From NCBI GenBank assembly GCA_900473915.1, contig UCNG01000008.1, forward strand, positions 183,371 to 247,370: a DNA stretch of 64,000 nucleotides, given 5' to 3'. The DNA is from Hyphomicrobiales bacterium (GTDB taxonomy: Bacteria > Pseudomonadota > Alphaproteobacteria > Rhizobiales > Rhizobiaceae). Positions 47,762-56,215 of this stretch are shown one piece after another. Both the position numbers and the translations under genes were made by a program. The notes beneath the pieces were generated by a model. That model made no database searches. It worked only from the letters and a program-made list of their open reading frames with translations, and was not told the origin of the DNA. How positions within the stretch are numbered: the stretch's first letter is position 1; the number at the start of each line of letters is the position of its first letter.

Positions 47762-47852
47762 AAGATGCAATATATCGCGGCCAATTGTAAAGAAAAGCGG
47801 CGCTTCCCAATTTGGAAAGCGCCGTTATCAATATTCAATAGTGGTAATGCGA

Positions 47853-48049
47853 GAGCGTGAATCAAAAAGGCGGGATGTGTGTGCGAAAATGGTGATTTTC
47901 GAGTACCGGAGCGGAGCATACGTCTAACCATAGTCCCGAAAAGTTGCAGACTTTTCGGATAAGACTATGCGTCTTTGAAACCTATTTGAGCACCGGAACG
48001 CAGATAAATTGCCATTTGCAGCCACACAGGCGACTTTTGGAACAAGCTC
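47853..48049. mobile_element. Terminal-inverted-repeat element (197 bp) with nested palindrome
   Basis: The left end GAGCGTGAATCAAAA and the right end TTTTGGAACAAGCTC are inverted copies at 11 of 15 positions. Inside lies a strong palindrome, CATAGTC-CCGAAAAGT-5-ACTTTTCGG-4-GACTATG (47929-47969). A direct repeat flanks it (GAGTACCGGAGCGGAG at 47901 and GAGCACCGGAACGCAG at 47988, 13 of 16 matching). No gene inside. It looks like a miniature element of the Brucella palindromic-repeat type. Confidence 0.7.
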
Positions 48050-48056
48050 TAGAAGG

Positions 48057-48947
48057 CTATCCGCGCGTCCGAGCCAACCCATCCTTCGCAGGCTGATATT
48101 TCGGATCTAGCTGCACGGCACGCGAATAGGAACTCGCGGCCTTGGCCTTGTCGCCATTGTGTTCGTAGACGAGTGCCTGATTGGCCCAGCTTTCCGCCAC
48201 GTTCTGATCTAGCGTGATGGCCGTATTGAAATCATCGAAGGCGTTGTCGTAGTCGTCCAGCGCCACATAGGAAATGCCGCGGCCATTATAAGGCTCGGGA
48301 GCCGTGGAGTTGAGAGAGATCGCCTTGGAGAAATCCTCGATGGCCTGCTTGTGCTGGCCTTTCGCCTGATAGATCAGGCCGCGATTGTGATAGGCGCGGC
48401 CATCCGTCGTCTGCAAGGCAATAGCCTGATTGAAGTCGCTGAGCGCCTGATCGAGCCGTCCGGCCTGGCGATAGACATTGCCGCGCCCGATATAGGCGGC
48501 GTCATATTGCGGGTTGAGCTGGATCGCCTTGCTGTAGTCCTGCGCGGCTTTGGCGCTGTCGCCCATATAGCGATAGACCAGCGCGCGGTTAGAATAGGCC
48601 TGATAGAAATTCGGATTGAGTGCGATCGCCTGATCGAAATCGCGTACCGCTTCCTTGTAGCGCCCGGCCTTGCCATAGGCGGAACCGCGGACATTATAGC
48701 CTTCCGGGTCACGCGGATTGCTCTGGATCACGCTCGTCAGCGAACTGATATTCTCGCTCGACCCTTGCGCCTTGTCCACCGTGCTCAGCGCCGTCGTCGT
48801 GGAGCTTTGGCAGCCCGCAACGGTCAAAGCCAGAAGTGCGGCGGCAATGAGAAGGCCGTTTCGGCCTGTTCCACCCAATGCCTCAATTCCCGAAACCGTC
48901 GTTCCGGATGATTGCATCATCTTCAAGCGTGTGGGCAACGATTGCAT
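48057..48947 (-). CDS. TPR-repeat lipoprotein
   Basis: 296 residues. A lipobox LTVAGC places the lipidated cysteine at about residue 46, preceded by a hydrophobic stretch. Six or so tetratricopeptide repeats follow, each ending in a version of DFNQAIALNP or DYSKAIQLNP. NlpI-like proteins of this layout act as scaffolds at the envelope. The start at 48947 has AAAGGA upstream, but this leaves a long 27-residue N-region; inner starts at 48920 or 48917 are possible. Confidence 0.82.
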   Translation of the reverse strand: MQSLPTRLKMMQSSGTTVSGIEALGGTGRNGLLIAAALLALTVAGCQSSTTTALSTVDKAQGSSENISSLTSVIQSNPRDPEGYNVRGSAYGKAGRYKEAVRDFDQAIALNPNFYQAYSNRALVYRYMGDSAKAAQDYSKAIQLNPQYDAAYIGRGNVYRQAGRLDQALSDFNQAIALQTTDGRAYHNRGLIYQAKGQHKQAIEDFSKAISLNSTAPEPYNGRGISYVALDDYDNAFDDFNTAITLDQNVAESWANQALVYEHNGDKAKAASSYSRAVQLDPKYQPAKDGLARTRG

Positions 48948-49347
48948 TCCTTTCAGCTCGCATAGGGCGCAAACCCCTTGTGCTTCTTCTCCATCCCGTG
49001 CCGGCCCCATTCGGGGCTTGCTCCTGCCGGGCTATTCTGCCTGTTACGGTACTATACTGGCCTCAACCAGCAGATAAAAACAGCAAAAAGGCGGCATTGT
49101 CTTGAGCGTGGCCCAGCTTCGGACAGCGCGCCGGACGGGCGAATATCCTAATTATTTGTTTTTACACATAATGACGCATGATAAGTCCAGAAACTTTTCG
49201 TAACGCCGTATTAAAATTGGAAACAGAATAAATAAAATACATCTGGAATGGTGATGCCAACCCTCGTTTCGCGCCGGAAACGAACCCACAAACCTGATGT
49301 CAAAACATGCAAAATCCGGCGCAGGCAAAAGCCGACACCGGAAAGCA
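48948..49347. other. Intergenic stretch of about 400 bases upstream of the TPR gene
   Basis: It contains AT-rich DNA around 49150-49240 likely to hold the TPR gene promoter. A 70-residue open frame on the minus strand (49152-49364) has no ribosome site or protein character. Nothing else is seen. Confidence 0.4.
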
Positions 49348-49372
49348 GAAAAGGCGCTGCTCAACAGCGCCT
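49348..49372 (-). terminator. Intrinsic terminator of rpsU
   Basis: Read on the minus strand, AGGCGCTG pairs perfectly with CAGCGCCT over TTGAG and is followed by TTTTC. It begins 15 bases after the rpsU stop. Confidence 0.85.
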
Positions 49373-49386
49373 GATTTCAAAGTCGA

Positions 49387-49614
49387 TCAGCGAGCGCCTG
49401 GACGGCCGCCGACGAGGCCTTCACGCTGAGCGCGCTTGCGGGCCAGCTTGCGGGCGCGACGAACGGCTTCTGCCTTTTCGCGAGCGCGCTTTTCGGACGG
49501 CTTTTCATAGTGGCCGCGCATCTTCATTTCGCGGAAGATACCTTCGCGCTGCATCTTTTTCTTGAGAGCGCGGAGAGCCTGATCAACATTATTATCGCGG
49601 ACGAGTACCTGCAC
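49387..49614 (-). CDS. rpsU: 30S ribosomal protein S21
   Basis: 75 residues, the usual length in Rhizobiales. [19 protein letters not shown] and [19 protein letters not shown] are the conserved S21 core, followed by a basic tail ending [10 protein letters not shown]. It is part of the small subunit and helps in translation initiation. A GTG start at 49614 gives the standard N-terminus MQVLVRD; the open frame runs further upstream but that sequence is not conserved in the family. Confidence 0.95.
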   Translation of the reverse strand: MQVLVRDNNVDQALRALKKKMQREGIFREMKMRGHYEKPSEKRAREKAEAVRRARKLARKRAQREGLVGGRPGAR

Positions 49615-49969
49615 GTGTATTCCCGTATCGGTTAGAATTTCGGTTAAGCCTGAGGCCGTTAGGGGGTCTTTTAACGATTTCAGCCGGTCTGACCGGCCGA
49701 TCAACGCCCAAAGGCTCCCAAGCTTCGCAACGGATACGCTGCAAATTGGTCGTGGCTATTACCAGAAAGAGCCCGGCCTGTCCACCTCAAGATGCAACTT
49801 TGCCCACCGGCTTGCGCGAAATACCGGCTTGCGCACGATTTACTATGGCCGCGACTGCGAGAATAGGCTAAGCGGCACAGGTTTCTCGCATAAATCGGCC
49901 TCAATGGCGACCTATAGCACTTTGCCAGAAAACCGATAATGCCCCCTCTCATTTTATCCGATTCTCCAT
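49615..49969. promoter_or_regulatory. Leader/promoter region upstream of rpsU (355 bases)
   Basis: It holds a tight perfect palindrome GCCGGTC-T-GACCGGC at 49683-49697, about 70 bases upstream of the rpsU start, and a 12-base direct repeat ACCGGCTTGCGC at 49806 and 49823. An 83-residue minus-strand frame here (49701-49952) shows no protein features. Promoters for rpsU and the divergent hydrolase gene should lie here. Confidence 0.45.
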
Positions 49970-51166
49970 ATGCCTCTCCGCAAACGACTCGTTATCCAGT
50001 TCACAGGCTATGAAGGCCTGCACCCCAAGGCCGTCCGCGTGCGCCATGCGCAGGCATTGAAGGATTTCGACCGCTTGTGGAACGCCAGGACCAAACTGCC
50101 CCCCATGGTGGAGGAGCCTGACGATTGCGGCACGTTGGCCGCCATCACCACCGGCAATGGCTGGCAGACGGAAACCGAGTTCTGCCAGTTCGGCACGGCG
50201 GATATTTTCGACGATTATGCCGCGCGCTCGACACCGAAGCGCATGCTGACTGGTTTTCACGCATTCTTGAACATCCTCTTCACAGGCACGCTGTGGCGCT
50301 ATCTGAGGACGAGTTGGCGCTTTGTCCTGTTTTTCCTGTGGCCCTTCCTGCTGTCGCTGGCGATTCTGGCTGTCGCAGCGCTTATCGTCTTCGCACCAAT
50401 GGCGGCAGGCTTTTCGGCCTTGCATCTTTTCTGGTCGGTTCCGCTTGCCGCCTTTATTGCCACCTTGCTGGTGCGCACGCCCGGCGACCGGTTTTTCATG
50501 TCCTATCTGCTCGACGACTGGTCCGCGGCCTATGACCGTATCCATGGCCGCAACGAAAAGCTCAGCCAGCGGCGCAAGGCCTTTACCGAAGCCCTGAAAC
50601 GGAAAATCGAAGAAAGCCAGGCCGATGAGGTCATCATTGTCGCGCATAGTCTCGGCACGGTGCCGGCCGTGGAGGCGCTTGCCGATCTCCAGCGCGAGCG
50701 CCCCGACCTTCTGACGAGACAGCCCGTTTCGCTGCTTGCCATCGGGTCATGCCTCATGATGATCGCGTTGCACCCCAGGGCAAAGTCCCTGCGCGAAGAT
50801 GTGCGCGTGGTGATCGAGGAAAGCCCGGTCCTCTGGTCGGAGTTCCAAGTGCTGACCGACATCATCCACTTCTACGGCTCCGACCCGGCAAAGGTGCTGA
50901 AGCTGAAGACCAACAATCCGCCGCTCATCCACCGCATTCGCTTCAAGCATGTGCACAGCGAAAACCGCTACAAGCGCTCCAAGGGCAATTTCTTCCTGAT
51001 GCATCTGCTTTACATGCGCGGGGCGGAAAAGAAGAATTTCTATGATTTCGGCATGTTCCTGCACGGCCCGTTCTTGTTCCGCGAGCTGATGACCGAACAC
51101 AAAGGAAAAGCCGCCCCTCTCGATGAAGAAGGACGGCTTCCGGCTTCGTATCGCGAAGCGGCTTAA
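49970..51166 (+). CDS. Membrane-anchored alpha/beta-hydrolase-like protein
   Basis: 398 residues. Two hydrophobic spans lie at about residues 118-142 and 148-168. After them comes a nucleophile elbow VIIVAHSLGTVPA with Ser227, an AHSLG variant of GxSxG. The C-terminal part has FYGSDPAKVLKLKTNN and HRIRFKHVHSE. The family is widespread in Rhizobiales without known function; a lipase or esterase acting at the inner face is possible. No clear ribosome site is seen before the ATG. Confidence 0.7.
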   Translation: MPLRKRLVIQFTGYEGLHPKAVRVRHAQALKDFDRLWNARTKLPPMVEEPDDCGTLAAITTGNGWQTETEFCQFGTADIFDDYAARSTPKRMLTGFHAFLNILFTGTLWRYLRTSWRFVLFFLWPFLLSLAILAVAALIVFAPMAAGFSALHLFWSVPLAAFIATLLVRTPGDRFFMSYLLDDWSAAYDRIHGRNEKLSQRRKAFTEALKRKIEESQADEVIIVAHSLGTVPAVEALADLQRERPDLLTRQPVSLLAIGSCLMMIALHPRAKSLREDVRVVIEESPVLWSEFQVLTDIIHFYGSDPAKVLKLKTNNPPLIHRIRFKHVHSENRYKRSKGNFFLMHLLYMRGAEKKNFYDFGMFLHGPFLFRELMTEHKGKAAPLDEEGRLPASYREAA

Positions 51167-51639
51167 CCTTCCGGCGGCGCTACCACAGCAATCGTCAGCC
51201 AGGTTGCGGTCAGAGCGGGCTTCAGCGAGTTTTCGATTTCCAGCGTCACATCATAGTGATTGACCACGCGACCGGACGGACGGATATCCGCATCCGCCAG
51301 CTTGAAGCGGGCGCGCACGCGCGAACCCGTCTTGACCGGCGACATGAAGCGCAGCTTGTCGAAACCGTAATTGATGCCCATCGTGGCGCCTTCCAGCATC
51401 GGCAGCGCTTCATAGGCCAGCGTCGAGAGCAGCGACAGCGTCAGGAAACCATGCGCGATGGTGCCGCCAAACGGCGTTTCCTTGGCGGCGCGTTCCGGAT
51501 CGACATGGATGAACTGATGATCGTCGGTCGCATCCGCGAACTGGTTGATCATTTCCTGCGTGACTTCGCGCCACTCGGAACATCCGATTTCCGTGCCGAT
51601 TGCCTCGCGCAACTGGTCGAGCGTGATTGCGTCTTTCAT
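51163..51639 (-). CDS. MaoC/NodN-like (R)-specific enoyl-CoA hydratase
   Basis: 158 residues, hotdog fold. The hydratase motif FADATDDHQFIHVDPERA carries the catalytic Asp36 and His41, followed by GGTIAHGFLTLSLL. Such enzymes hydrate trans-2-enoyl-CoA, often for polyhydroxyalkanoate or fatty acid metabolism. Its stop overlaps that of the converging hydrolase gene through a shared TTAA. The start MKDAITL at 51639 fits the family N-terminus. Confidence 0.87.
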   Translation of the reverse strand: MKDAITLDQLREAIGTEIGCSEWREVTQEMINQFADATDDHQFIHVDPERAAKETPFGGTIAHGFLTLSLLSTLAYEALPMLEGATMGINYGFDKLRFMSPVKTGSRVRARFKLADADIRPSGRVVNHYDVTLEIENSLKPALTATWLTIAVVAPPEG

Positions 51640-51690
51640 TCGCTGGCTATTCCTGCTGATGTGATTTGCCTTGTGTTTAACCAATAAAGC

Positions 51691-52362
51691 TCAGGCGGCA
51701 ACCAGAATTTCCCGGGCAATGTCGTTCCAATGCGAGAAAACCTGATGCGCGCCCTTGCCCGCCAGTTTTTCCGCATGGCCCTCATAGGTGTGTCCGCCGC
51801 CTGTATAACCGAATGCCGTCATGCCCGCAGCGATGGCTCCTTCAACACCAAAAGGCGAATCCTCGATCACCACGCAACGCGCCGGATCGACGCCCATTTT
51901 GTCGGCTGCAAACAGGAACAGGTCTGGCGCAGGCTTGCCGCGCTTGACCATGCTGGACGAATAGACCGCATCGCCGAAATAGTGACTGATACCGGTCTTT
52001 TCCAGGCTGAACGCTATGCGCTCGGGTTGTGACGAGGACGCCACGCAGCGCTTCTGCGGCAACTCGCGCAGGAAGTCGGCAATGCCGACGGTCGGCTGCA
52101 AGCCTTCGGCAAAAAGGATTTTCGTCGCGGGCCAGAACTGGCTCGTCGCCTCCTCCGGCAGGCGATGCCCGGTCATATCCTCGATCATCTTCATGATATC
52201 GGCCTGCTTCATGCCGATGCCCTTGGCAACCGTGCCCTGCGGCAGCTTCATGCCGTGGTCGGCATAGACCTGCTCGAACGCAAGACAGGAAAGCGGCTCG
52301 CTATCGACAAGCACACCGTCGCAATCGAAGATCACGAGATCGAAGGGGGATACGCTGCTCAT
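51691..52362 (-). CDS. HAD-superfamily phosphatase (beta-phosphoglucomutase-like)
   Basis: 223 residues. The nucleophile motif VIFDCDGVLVDSE (Asp13, Asp15), the VASSSQ motif II region, the lysine in VKRGKPAPDLF and VIEDSPFGVEGAIAAGM (motif IV) are all in order, with an alpha-helical cap between. Substrate unknown, likely a sugar phosphate. It is divergent from the SAF-domain dehydrogenase gene, with a long inverted repeat between. Confidence 0.85.
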   Translation of the reverse strand: MSSVSPFDLVIFDCDGVLVDSEPLSCLAFEQVYADHGMKLPQGTVAKGIGMKQADIMKMIEDMTGHRLPEEATSQFWPATKILFAEGLQPTVGIADFLRELPQKRCVASSSQPERIAFSLEKTGISHYFGDAVYSSSMVKRGKPAPDLFLFAADKMGVDPARCVVIEDSPFGVEGAIAAGMTAFGYTGGGHTYEGHAEKLAGKGAHQVFSHWNDIAREILVAA

Positions 52363-52418
52363 TTTGGCTCCAGTGACATGCCTATTTTGTCGCGCAGTTT
52401 GGAGGTGCGCGTCCCTCG

Positions 52419-52464
52419 GTGTTGATATAGAGACTGTTCATCTATTACGCACCTATATCAACAC
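52419..52464. promoter_or_regulatory. 12-base perfect inverted repeat in a divergent promoter region
   Basis: GTGTTGATATAG (52419-52430) and CTATATCAACAC (52453-52464) are perfect inverted copies with 22 bases between. They lie between the HAD and SAF-dehydrogenase genes. The centres of the two arms are 34 bases apart, about three helical turns, which suits binding of a regulator on one face of the DNA. No regulator gene is adjacent. Confidence 0.7.
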
Positions 52465-52518
52465 AAGCGTGACAAAATTACCTCGCTTGCTGGGTTCTGA
52501 GATTTTGCGGAGATTTTC

Positions 52519-53835
52519 ATGACAACAAATGTGGCACTGGTTGGACTGGCGCGTGATCTCGCGGCGCGGGCCGAAACCGGCAAGCCGATCCGCATCGGTC
52601 TTATCGGCGCTGGCGAAATGGGCACCGACATTGTAACCCAGGTTGCGCGGATGCAGGGCATCGAAGTCGGCGCGCTCTCCGCCCGCAGGCTGCCGAACAC
52701 CTTCAAGGCTGTCCGCACCGCTTATGGCGACGAGGACAACGCGCAAGAAGCCGCCACCGAATCCGCAATGACCCGCGCCATCGAAGCGGGCAAGATCGCC
52801 GTCACCGACGACAACGACCTCATTCTTTCCAATCCGCTGCTCGACGTCATCATCGATGCGACAGGCATTCCGGAAGTGGGTGCCGAGACCGGCATCAAAG
52901 CCATCCGGAACGGCAAGCACCTCGTCATGATGAATGTGGAAGCCGATGTCACCATCGGTCCCTATCTCAAGGCCGAAGCCGACAAGCAGGGCGTGATCTA
53001 TTCGCTGGGCGCAGGCGACGAGCCTTCATCCTGCATGGAACTGATCGAGTTCGTTTCCGCCATGGGGCACAAGGTTGTGGCCGCCGGCAAGGGCAAGAAT
53101 AATCCGCTCAATTTCGATGCGATCCCCGACGATTATCAGGAAGAAGCCGACCGCCGGAACATGAATGTCCGCCTGCTGGTGGAATTTGTCGACGGTTCCA
53201 AGACGATGGTTGAAATGGCGGCCATCGCCAACGCCACCGGGCTTGTGCCGGATGTTGCAGGCATGCACGGCCCCAAGGCAGCAATCGACGAATTGAACCG
53301 CACGCTGATCCCGAAGGAAGACGGCGGCGTCCTCAACAAGACAGGCGTGGTGGATTATTCCATCGGGCGCGGCGTATCGCCGGGCGTCTTCGTCATTGCC
53401 AAGATGGAACATCCGCGTCTGGTCGAGCGTCTGGAAGACCTGAAAATGGGCAAAGGTCCCTATTTCACCTTCCACCGGCCGTTCCACCTCACCTCGCTGG
53501 AAGTGCCGCTGACGGTGGCGCGCGTGGTGCTGCACGGCAAGACCGATATGGTGCCGCTGCCGAAGCCGGTGGCGGAAGTCTGCGCCGTCGCCAAGAAGGA
53601 CTTGCGGCCCGGCGACCAGCTCGATGCCATCGGCCAATATTGCTACCGCTCATGGATCATGACGACGCCGGAAGCCCGCGCGGCCAAAGCCATCCCCTGT
53701 GGCCTGCTGCAGAACGGCACGGTGATCGCGCCGATCAAAAAGGGCGAACTCATCACCTATGCCAATGCGGCCCCGAAGCCCGGCTCGAAGATAGCCGAAC
53801 TGCGTGCATTGCAGGACAAGATGATCTACGGATAA
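52519..53835 (+). CDS. NAD(P)-dependent dehydrogenase with C-terminal SAF domain (homoserine-dehydrogenase-like)
   Basis: 438 residues. A Rossmann domain begins RIGLIGAGEMGTDIV (GxGxxG around residues 30-35), a catalytic domain follows with GDEPSSCMELIEFVSAMGHK, and a SAF domain ends the protein. This layout occurs in sugar-acid and polyol oxidoreductases of rhizobia; the substrate is not shown here. GGAGATTTTC precedes the start. The divergent HAD phosphatase gene may share its control. Confidence 0.8.
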   Translation: MTTNVALVGLARDLAARAETGKPIRIGLIGAGEMGTDIVTQVARMQGIEVGALSARRLPNTFKAVRTAYGDEDNAQEAATESAMTRAIEAGKIAVTDDNDLILSNPLLDVIIDATGIPEVGAETGIKAIRNGKHLVMMNVEADVTIGPYLKAEADKQGVIYSLGAGDEPSSCMELIEFVSAMGHKVVAAGKGKNNPLNFDAIPDDYQEEADRRNMNVRLLVEFVDGSKTMVEMAAIANATGLVPDVAGMHGPKAAIDELNRTLIPKEDGGVLNKTGVVDYSIGRGVSPGVFVIAKMEHPRLVERLEDLKMGKGPYFTFHRPFHLTSLEVPLTVARVVLHGKTDMVPLPKPVAEVCAVAKKDLRPGDQLDAIGQYCYRSWIMTTPEARAAKAIPCGLLQNGTVIAPIKKGELITYANAAPKPGSKIAELRALQDKMIYG

Positions 53836-53854
53836 AATAGTCAGTTGGAGCACG

Positions 53855-53880
53855 CCCGGAAACCTCAAACGGTTTCCAGG
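53855..53880. terminator. Hairpin after the SAF-dehydrogenase gene
   Basis: CCCGGAAACC pairs with GGTTTCCAGG (one mismatch) over a 6-base loop. There is no T-run on the plus strand, so termination would need another factor. It also lies just past the converging ClpP-like gene end. Confidence 0.5.
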
Positions 53881-53919
53881 CAAGATAAGCGCGCAAAAGA
53901 ATCGAGCACAGCGAATAAT

Positions 53920-54591
53920 TTATTTGCCGTCCACTATATACGCCGAAGTGGCGCCCGGATATTTCTTATCGAGAATCTTTCCGGCCAAACCGATTTTCAC
54001 CGCCTGATCCACGGTCAGAAGCTTGGCAAAATATTCAGCTTTCAATGATTGCGAGATTTCGTCAGCGGACAGAGTGGTGCAGGATTTATACGTCGTCGAG
54101 AACATCTGGTTTGTCAAGGCAAGATCCGCCTGCATCCGCTCAAAGACATCGGGCTTATAGTCATTCGATTGAAGTGATTTGTAAGCAGAGTGGAGCAAAA
54201 AAGTCGTACCGGGCATGGCGCTTCGCTCTGCCCCCGCGCAGTAGAGCAACGTCGCCGCTGACGCGACATACGCCAGATTGATCGTTCTGACGGGTATAGG
54301 CGAGTTTTTCACAGCCCAGTAGCCGGCCCAGCCAGCGTCCATGCTTCCACCGGGGCTATTAATATAAAGGTTGATGTAACGTATCTTCGGATAGTTCCCA
54401 CTTATATCGTCAATAGATGACTGGAGCTCAAGAACCTTCTTGTCATTGATATCGCCAAAAAAATAGATATTTGCGTCGGCGTCATCTAATTTACCGATAT
54501 CCTTTGGAACGAAGCTGTTCATATCAGCCAAGACAGGCGAAATTAATAACGCATATGTAAAAATTCCGATCGAAATCGACGGTATACTCAT
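53920..54591 (-). CDS. Secreted ClpP-like protein
   Basis: 223 residues. A signal-peptide-like N-terminus runs to about residue 22 (LISPVLAD). The ClpP/crotonase core follows: YINLYINSPGGSMDAG, the catalytic serine Ser111 in YVASAATLLYCAGAERSAMP, and His134 in FLLHSAY. The usual aspartate, aligned by eye from the QAVKIGLAGKI end, is replaced by Ala189. An export signal is unusual, since ClpP normally works in the cytoplasm with an ATPase. The gene is visibly more AT-rich than its neighbours, with many AAA and ATT codons, which suggests transfer. Confidence 0.75.
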   Translation of the reverse strand: MSIPSISIGIFTYALLISPVLADMNSFVPKDIGKLDDADANIYFFGDINDKKVLELQSSIDDISGNYPKIRYINLYINSPGGSMDAGWAGYWAVKNSPIPVRTINLAYVASAATLLYCAGAERSAMPGTTFLLHSAYKSLQSNDYKPDVFERMQADLALTNQMFSTTYKSCTTLSADEISQSLKAEYFAKLLTVDQAVKIGLAGKILDKKYPGATSAYIVDGK

Positions 54592-54669
54592 GCGCAGTCC
54601 CTCTTTAAAAGTAATAAGGGAAGAACGTCTTATTGTTTATCGCAACCGCCCGCCCCAGCAAGCGCAATA

Positions 54670-54699
54670 AAAAAGGGGCACTTTTTAATGCCCCTTTTT
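54670..54699. terminator. Bidirectional terminator downstream of pntB
   Basis: AAAAAGGGGCA pairs perfectly with TGCCCCTTTTT over an 8-base loop. On the minus strand it is followed by a T-run, ending the pnt message before the ClpP-like gene. Confidence 0.85.
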
Positions 54700-54802
54700 A
54701 AAAAATCACATCAGCAGCAGTTTAAGTATAATCCGATCGAAGCAAACGAGAATGATCAGGATTATGCTTCAAACAAGAGGATTTAGAGCGCCGAAACGCG
54801 TC

Positions 54803-56203
54803 CTAATGATCCAACGCCTTCACAATGCTCTCCACCATCTTCTTCGCATCGGCGAAGAGCATCATGGTGTTGTCGCGGAAGAACAGCTCGTTCTCCACGC
54901 CTGCATAGCCGGAGCCCATGCCGCGCTTGATGAACAGGACCGTGCCCGCCTTGTCGACATCAAGGATCGGCATGCCGAAGATCGGTGACTTCGGATCGGT
55001 CTTCGCCGCCGGATTGGTGACGTCGTTCGCGCCGATCACGAAAGCCACGTCGGCCTGCGCGAATTCCGAATTGATGTCTTCCAGTTCGAACACTTCATCG
55101 TAAGGCACGTTGGCCTCGGCCAGAAGCACATTCATATGCCCCGGCATACGGCCCGCGACCGGGTGGATGGCGTATTTCACTTCCACGCCTTCCGCCTTCA
55201 GCTTGTCGGCCATTTCACGCAGCGCGTGCTGGGCCTGCGCCACCGCCATGCCATAGCCCGGCACGATGATGACCTTGGAAGCGTTCTTCATGATGAAAGC
55301 CGCATCGTCGGCAGAGCCCTGCTTGACCGGACGCTGTTCGACCTCGCCAGCCGGACCGCCGGACGTATCGCCGCCAAAGCCGCCGAGAATGACCGAGATG
55401 AACGAGCGGTTCATGCCCTTGCACATGATGTAAGACAGGATTGCACCCGACGAACCAACCAGCGCGCCGGTGATGATCAGCGCCAGATTGCCAAGCGTAA
55501 AACCGATGCCCGCCGCTGCCCAGCCCGAATAGGAGTTGAGCATCGAAACGACCACCGGCATATCCGCACCGCCAATCGGGATGATGATGAGAACGCCGAA
55601 GGCAAGCGCCAGAAGCACGATCAGCCAGAACACGAAATGGCTTTCGGTGTTGGTGAGCACGACGATCAGCAGCACGATAGCGGCGGCCAGAGCCGCATTG
55701 ATGACATGGCGGCCCGGCAGCATGATCGGCTTGCCCGACATGCGCCCGTCGAGTTTCAGGAAAGCAATGATCGAGCCGGTGAAGGTGATCGCGCCAATGG
55801 CCACGCCCAGCGACATTTCGATCAGCGCCTGACCGTGAATCTGGCCCACTTCGCCAATCCCGAAGGAATGCGGCGAATAGAGCGCGGCTGCGGCCACCAG
55901 AACGGCGGCAAAGCCGATCAGCGAGTGGAAGGCGGCGACAAGCTGCGGCATGGCCGTCATGGCGATGCGGCGCGCGATGACGGCACCGATGCCGCCGCCG
56001 ATGGCGATGCCAATGACGATCAGCACAAGACCGCCAAAGCTCGGGCGCGCCAGCAACAATGTGGTGAGGATGGAAATCCCCATGCCGATCATGCCGTACA
56101 TATTGCCCTGACGGCTGGTCGTCGGATGCGACAGGCCGCGCAGCGCCAGAATGAACAGCACGCCGGAGACGAGATAAAGGAAGGCTGCGAGATTAACGCT
56201 CAT
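54803..56203 (-). CDS. pntB: NAD(P) transhydrogenase subunit beta
   Basis: 466 residues. An N-terminal membrane domain of about nine spans is followed by the NADP(H)-binding domain III with VIIVPGYGMAVAQAQHALRE and VAFVIGANDVTNPAAKTDP. Together with PntAA and PntAB it couples hydride transfer from NADH to NADP with proton movement across the inner membrane, supplying NADPH. Confidence 0.95.
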   Translation of the reverse strand: MSVNLAAFLYLVSGVLFILALRGLSHPTTSRQGNMYGMIGMGISILTTLLLARPSFGGLVLIVIGIAIGGGIGAVIARRIAMTAMPQLVAAFHSLIGFAAVLVAAAALYSPHSFGIGEVGQIHGQALIEMSLGVAIGAITFTGSIIAFLKLDGRMSGKPIMLPGRHVINAALAAAIVLLIVVLTNTESHFVFWLIVLLALAFGVLIIIPIGGADMPVVVSMLNSYSGWAAAGIGFTLGNLALIITGALVGSSGAILSYIMCKGMNRSFISVILGGFGGDTSGGPAGEVEQRPVKQGSADDAAFIMKNASKVIIVPGYGMAVAQAQHALREMADKLKAEGVEVKYAIHPVAGRMPGHMNVLLAEANVPYDEVFELEDINSEFAQADVAFVIGANDVTNPAAKTDPKSPIFGMPILDVDKAGTVLFIKRGMGSGYAGVENELFFRDNTMMLFADAKKMVESIVKALDH

Positions 56204-56215
56204 GTTCGTTCAGCC

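Noticed and set aside
49152-49364. 70-residue minus-strand frame in the gap next to rpsU
   Set aside because: It overlaps the rpsU terminator and lacks a ribosome site; composition is that of non-coding DNA.
49701-49952. 83-residue minus-strand frame upstream of rpsU
   Set aside because: No recognisable domain, no ribosome site, and it spans the likely promoter and leader of rpsU.
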